Below, one piece after another: positions 60,773 to 64,000 of a stretch of 64,000 nucleotides of DNA (positions are counted from its first letter, which is position 1; the number at the start of each line of letters is the position of its first letter). The translations under genes and the position numbers were made by a program. Where the stretch lies: NCBI GenBank assembly GCA_947503625.1, contig CANNEK010000002.1:868001-932000 (forward strand), read 5' to 3'. The DNA is from an uncultured Kordiimonas sp. (GTDB taxonomy: Bacteria; Pseudomonadota; Alphaproteobacteria; Sphingomonadales; Kordiimonadaceae). The notes below the pieces were generated by a model. That model had not been told where the DNA came from, ran no database searches, and saw nothing but the letters and a program-made list of their open reading frames with translations.

Positions 60773-63052
60773 CTAGAACAACTGCCCGATATAAAGAAAC
60801 GCCGCCGCCTCGCCCCGGCTGCCGATGCCGCCGCCCAGATAAATCGGCCCGATAAGTGTGTCGGCGCCCACAAACAGGCTGGTGCTCCACTTCAGGTCAC
60901 CAAGGCTGATATCGCTGGCGTCATTCCACACATTGCCGGTCTCTATCATGGCACCCACATACAGGGGCGTACGCGCCAGATAACCAAGTCCGCCGCCGAC
61001 CCGGCGATAATAAATCAACCCTGCCACGCCGCCGTGGTTGCCGGTCAGTTGCCCCGGCGCAAAGGCTGTCAGGTTCAAAAAACCGCCCAGTGAAAACAGG
61101 TTGGTCTCGTCAGGTGTGCCGTTGAAAGATGTGCCGACATTGACGTTCAGCCCCAGTGTATTGTTGCCCCATGTGACGGGTTTGAAGAGGCCAAGGCGCA
61201 GGTTATCCACCTTGCTGTCCCCGCCAAATAGCGACAGGTCGTTGAGATACTCTGCCGAGAGCGCGACTCCGCTGTGTGGGAAGCGCGGATTGTCCAGCGT
61301 GTCAACCTCAAAACCGGCGGTGAAGGTGGTCGAATCCACTTTGAACACCGCGTCCCGGGGCACACCGATGCGCCCGCGGATACGGTTGAATCTGCGCTGC
61401 AGGCCCACGCGCATCGTGCCCCAAACCCCGAAGTTGCGCCCGGCCCCCAGCCGGAAGGTTGCGCCGGTTACCCGGGTTTGGCCCAAGAGGGCATCGGTGC
61501 CGTCGTTGGCGGAAATATTCTGGTTAAGTTCCGATGCGCCTGCATTGGCAAACAGATAAAAGCGGTCCGCGAAATCAAGCGGCTGGTATAGCTCTGTGAA
61601 CAGGCCGAGTTGATCCCCGATTACGGCCTGCGCCACCAGTTCGCCGCCCTTTGAATTGAGCGCAAGCTGATTGAGGCCCGCCGCCAGCTGGAAGCCGCTT
61701 TCACCGTCAAAATTATCCTGCATAGCGACACCGAACCTGAGCTGTGTGCTGCCGATGTCCTTGCCGCGGGCGTGAATTTCCAGCCCGGTCAGGTCATCGG
61801 CGTGTTCGGTGCCATCTACGGCCTCACCTTCCTCGTTGATGATGCGGTAACCGACTTCTTCAAACAGTTGCAGGCCGTGCAGACGCGTCAGGTCGTGGGT
61901 CAGGTGCGGGATATCCAGCGGTTTGCCGGTGGTATGCGACAGGCGTGCCAGAATGGCGGCATCAGAAAGCTCAGATGTGTTATCAAGCCGGACAAAATCG
62001 ATTACCGGGCCTTTCCCGCCGGGTACGGTATCCAGTGTTCGCGCTGCCAGGTGTACCTGCCAATCGGGCTCGGGCAGGGCCAGCACGGCCAACTGGCGGG
62101 TTTGCTCGCGCGCTGCCTCTGCCCCCAAGGGTATGGCGTCCTCCGCGCGATCAAAATCCACGAGGCCGATATCACTGACTTTCGGGCGGATCACGATGTC
62201 ATCGTCCCGCAAGGTTGCCAGCTGGGCGTCTGTGTTTTTGTGGGTTAGAATCAGGGAAAGCTGGTTGATCACCCGGGTGAAGGACGTGAGGTCTTCGCGT
62301 TTTTTCAGCGGCGTGCTAATGTCCACTACAATCACGATATCCACGCCCATGGAGCGCGCAACATCAATCGGCAAATTGTTGGCAACACCGCCGTCCACCA
62401 GCAGTTGGTCACCGAGTTCCACGGGCGGAAACAGCGCGGGTACCGCCATGCTGGCGACCATGGCAGACGCCAGGTCACCTTCCCCCAGCACCACGGCTTT
62501 GCCGGTTTCAAGGTTGGTGGCGACAGCACGGAAAGGGATGGCAAGTTTGTCAAAATCCCGTACGCTGGCCGCACCTGCTGACAGTTCACGCAGTAGCAAA
62601 CGCAGATTGTTGGGGTTAACAAGGCCGGATGGCAGCTTCAGCTTGCCTTCCTTGATGCCGACACGGAACCTGATCAGGAAACCGTCGTCGTCCTGTTTGC
62701 GGCGGAAAGAGCGGTCTTTCCTCGGGGCTTCGCTGGAAAGCGCTTGCTGCCAGTCAAGATTTTCCAGAATGTCGGTCAGTTCGTCGGCAGAATAACCTGC
62801 GGCATACAGGCCGCCCACCAGCGCGCCAAAACTGGTGCCGGCAATGGCATCAATGGGAACGCGGTTTTCCTCTAGTACCTTCAGGACACCCAGATGTGCC
62901 GCCCCGCGCGCGCCGCCGCCCGACAGCACCAGTCCTATTTTAGGGCGCTGTTGTTGCGGATCTTTGCCTGCGGTATCGGGTTGCCCCTGCGCGGTTTTCC
63001 CTGCCAGCACGACAACCATCACCGCGACAGCGACAAGGTTTAAGCGGATCAT
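60773..63052 (-). CDS. PlpD-like patatin phospholipase with outer-membrane barrel (type Vd)
   Basis: 759 residues. A signal sequence (1-22) and a patatin domain (about 38-330) with oxyanion loop GGGARGAAHL, nucleophile Ser74 in GTSFG and the Asp in VDGGVANNLP. A POTRA-like region (about 350-430) and a C-terminal Omp85/BamA-like beta-barrel (about 440-759, ending AAFLYIGQLF) follow. This is the layout of type Vd autotransporters such as PlpD and FplA, in which the lipase passes through its own barrel to the cell surface. GGGGAA precedes the ATG. Confidence 0.9.
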   Translation of the reverse strand: MIRLNLVAVAVMVVVLAGKTAQGQPDTAGKDPQQQRPKIGLVLSGGGARGAAHLGVLKVLEENRVPIDAIAGTSFGALVGGLYAAGYSADELTDILENLDWQQALSSEAPRKDRSFRRKQDDDGFLIRFRVGIKEGKLKLPSGLVNPNNLRLLLRELSAGAASVRDFDKLAIPFRAVATNLETGKAVVLGEGDLASAMVASMAVPALFPPVELGDQLLVDGGVANNLPIDVARSMGVDIVIVVDISTPLKKREDLTSFTRVINQLSLILTHKNTDAQLATLRDDDIVIRPKVSDIGLVDFDRAEDAIPLGAEAAREQTRQLAVLALPEPDWQVHLAARTLDTVPGGKGPVIDFVRLDNTSELSDAAILARLSHTTGKPLDIPHLTHDLTRLHGLQLFEEVGYRIINEEGEAVDGTEHADDLTGLEIHARGKDIGSTQLRFGVAMQDNFDGESGFQLAAGLNQLALNSKGGELVAQAVIGDQLGLFTELYQPLDFADRFYLFANAGASELNQNISANDGTDALLGQTRVTGATFRLGAGRNFGVWGTMRVGLQRRFNRIRGRIGVPRDAVFKVDSTTFTAGFEVDTLDNPRFPHSGVALSAEYLNDLSLFGGDSKVDNLRLGLFKPVTWGNNTLGLNVNVGTSFNGTPDETNLFSLGGFLNLTAFAPGQLTGNHGGVAGLIYYRRVGGGLGYLARTPLYVGAMIETGNVWNDASDISLGDLKWSTSLFVGADTLIGPIYLGGGIGSRGEAAAFLYIGQLF

Positions 63053-63160
63053 GATAATTCCCCAATTGCCTGATCAGTCGGGGTAGTTAAATCATGGTTG
63101 AAGGAAAGCGTCTAGTTCGGGGTGGCATGCTCAGTAACTGATTGACACAGGGAGCATCAT

Positions 63161-63187
63161 AACCGCCGCATATATAATGCGACGGTT
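63161..63187. repeat. Inverted repeat between the ankyrin and patatin genes
   Basis: AACCGCCGCAT-ATATA-ATGCGACGGTT has 11-bp arms with one mismatch. It begins 17 bp after the ankyrin stop read leftward. No clear U-tract follows, so it may be a weak terminator or an operator for the patatin gene. Confidence 0.45.
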
Positions 63188-63203
63188 AGGTGTTTTGGGC
63201 CGG

Positions 63204-64000
63204 TTAGTCTTCCCGGCTGGTGGGTTCCGTGGCGCCTTCGCTCCTCAGAAAATCTGCCATGCGATCATGCTTGTGATGGAGTGCTTGCCCAAGGGGCGAG
63301 CGATATTTGGCACGCCGGAAGCCCTTGTTGCCGGTTTCAACCTTCAGATTCACGTCTGCGCCTGCGGTGACCAACATGCGTGCGACGTCAAGGTTGCCTG
63401 CACGCGCGGCACCAATAAGCGGTGTTTCATCGCCCAGAACAAAACCGTTTGCATTTGCACCGGCTTCAAGAAGCAATTCGACAATTTTTTCATTGCCACG
63501 ACGAGCAGCCGCGATGAGCGGATTGCCATCCCCTCCTGAGGCTTTGTTCGGGTTAGCACCAGCTTCCAGCAATAGCTTGACAACATCCTCGTCATTGTAC
63601 CTTGCAGCAAGAATGAGCGGACTGCCGTCACCGGAAACGGCTTTGTTAACGTCTGCACCAGCCTCCAGAAGCAGGTTCACCATGCCCCGGTCGCCTGTGC
63701 GAATTGCAAGCATAAGCGGTGTTCCATCCCCCGGGATGGACAGGTTGACGTCTGCGCCCGCCTTGATAAGTGCCCGCGCATAATTGCGTTGGCCCTCGGC
63801 AATTGAATAGGCAAGTGCAAAACCCTGTGCACCTTCCAGATCTGTCGGCCCTTCGTCTTTTTCCGAGGTGCTGGCAGTTTGGTCTACGTGCACAACACGG
63901 GTGGAAAACATACCCCATGCAGACGCGCTGGAGAAAGTGACTGCAGCCAAAAGGGCAACAATACCGGCAGAGCGCCGCGCCGCAGACAAGGGTGGTGTTG
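63204..64000 (-). CDS. Secreted ankyrin-repeat protein, 5' end cut by the window
   Basis: At least 265 residues. The frame is open to the right edge; a TTG at 63989 is inside the frame but the codons before it continue (Thr-Pro-Pro), so the start is probably beyond the window. A signal-like hydrophobic stretch (AGIVALLAAVTFSSASAWG) is followed by about six ankyrin repeats with the consensus GDGTPLMLAIRTGDRGMVNL then LLLEAGADVN. The repeats are very regular, with GDG starts. Proteins with this repeat style are often found beside M56/BlaR1-type membrane peptidases; whether that is so here lies outside the window. Confidence 0.82.
   Translation of the reverse strand, partial: TPPLSAARRSAGIVALLAAVTFSSASAWGMFSTRVVHVDQTASTSEKDEGPTDLEGAQGFALAYSIAEGQRNYARALIKAGADVNLSIPGDGTPLMLAIRTGDRGMVNLLLEAGADVNKAVSGDGSPLILAARYNDEDVVKLLLEAGANPNKASGGDGNPLIAAARRGNEKIVELLLEAGANANGFVLGDETPLIGAARAGNLDVARMLVTAGADVNLKVETGNKGFRRAKYRSPLGQALHHKHDRMADFLRSEGATEPTSRED

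Noticed and set aside
1-64000. tRNA, rRNA, CRISPR arrays, insertion sequences, integrases or phage genes
   Set aside because: None could be seen: no cloverleaf T-loop motifs in intergenic DNA, no regular spaced repeats, no transposase-like proteins.

Overview
The window reads as chromosomal DNA of a free-living, aerobic or microaerobic alphaproteobacterium. Supporting signs are the RegB/RegA (ActS/ActR) redox pair with its quinone-binding motif, a cbb3 oxidase gene, MmcB, DUF3126 and PAS_5 family proteins, a Fur-like repressor without cysteine sites, and the gene order tsaB-rimI-fur-plsC-miaB-phoH-ybeY-corC-lnt-trmB ... rimP-nusA-ylxR-infB-rbfA-truB-rpsO-pnp. GC content looks moderate, in the low-to-mid 50s by eye. 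The order cannot be fixed from sequence alone; a Kordiimonas- or Rhodospirillales-like marine bacterium is a guess. No tRNA, rRNA, CRISPR array, insertion sequence or prophage is visible.

Layout. 1-1.2 kb: 5' end of ccoN behind a DsbD/TauE-like membrane gene, with a well placed FNR/FixK box. 1.4-3.6 kb: a secreted NTF2-like protein, an orphan ANTAR regulator and a secreted TonB-C protein. 3.9-10.3 kb: two secreted PD40 beta-propeller proteins divergent from a large propeller-amidohydrolase fusion, then an HTH regulator. 10.4-13.6 kb: a ferredoxin reductase, an acyl-CoA synthetase and DUF3126. 13.8-19.5 kb: signalling genes (HPt, MmcB, a truncated PAS_5 protein, a membrane sensor with a dead HD-GYP domain, a LapG-like periplasmic protease and a protein with degenerate EAL and possibly GGDEF modules). 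19.5-22.9 kb: regA, regB, a CbiB-like membrane protein and an ankyrin protein as one leftward unit. 23-29 kb: SCO, YcgN, YgjP, a class A PBP, a TetR regulator, Nfu and a polysaccharide deacetylase. 29.5-51.7 kb: mostly conserved housekeeping genes for translation, RNA processing and the envelope. 51.7-64 kb: accessory genes, including a sensor kinase, a MarR-GNAT fusion with a perfect 20-bp operator, a glyoxylate-reductase-like enzyme, a Tat-exported dienelactone hydrolase, a PepSY membrane protein, a DsbB-like protein, a cold-shock gene with a terminator-like leader hairpin, a PlpD-like patatin/outer-membrane protein and a secreted ankyrin protein cut by the window edge.

How the genes fit together. 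Three themes link the accessory genes. The first is respiratory redox control: FNR box, cbb3 oxidase, RegBA and SCO. The second is a candidate Lap-type (c-di-GMP controlled proteolysis) module in which both regulatory partners of the LapG-like protease look catalytically dead, at about 15.2-19.5 kb. I consider this the best candidate for an undescribed system. The third is envelope and peptide processing: PD40/amidohydrolase, PBP, deacetylase, Lnt and the patatin-porin.
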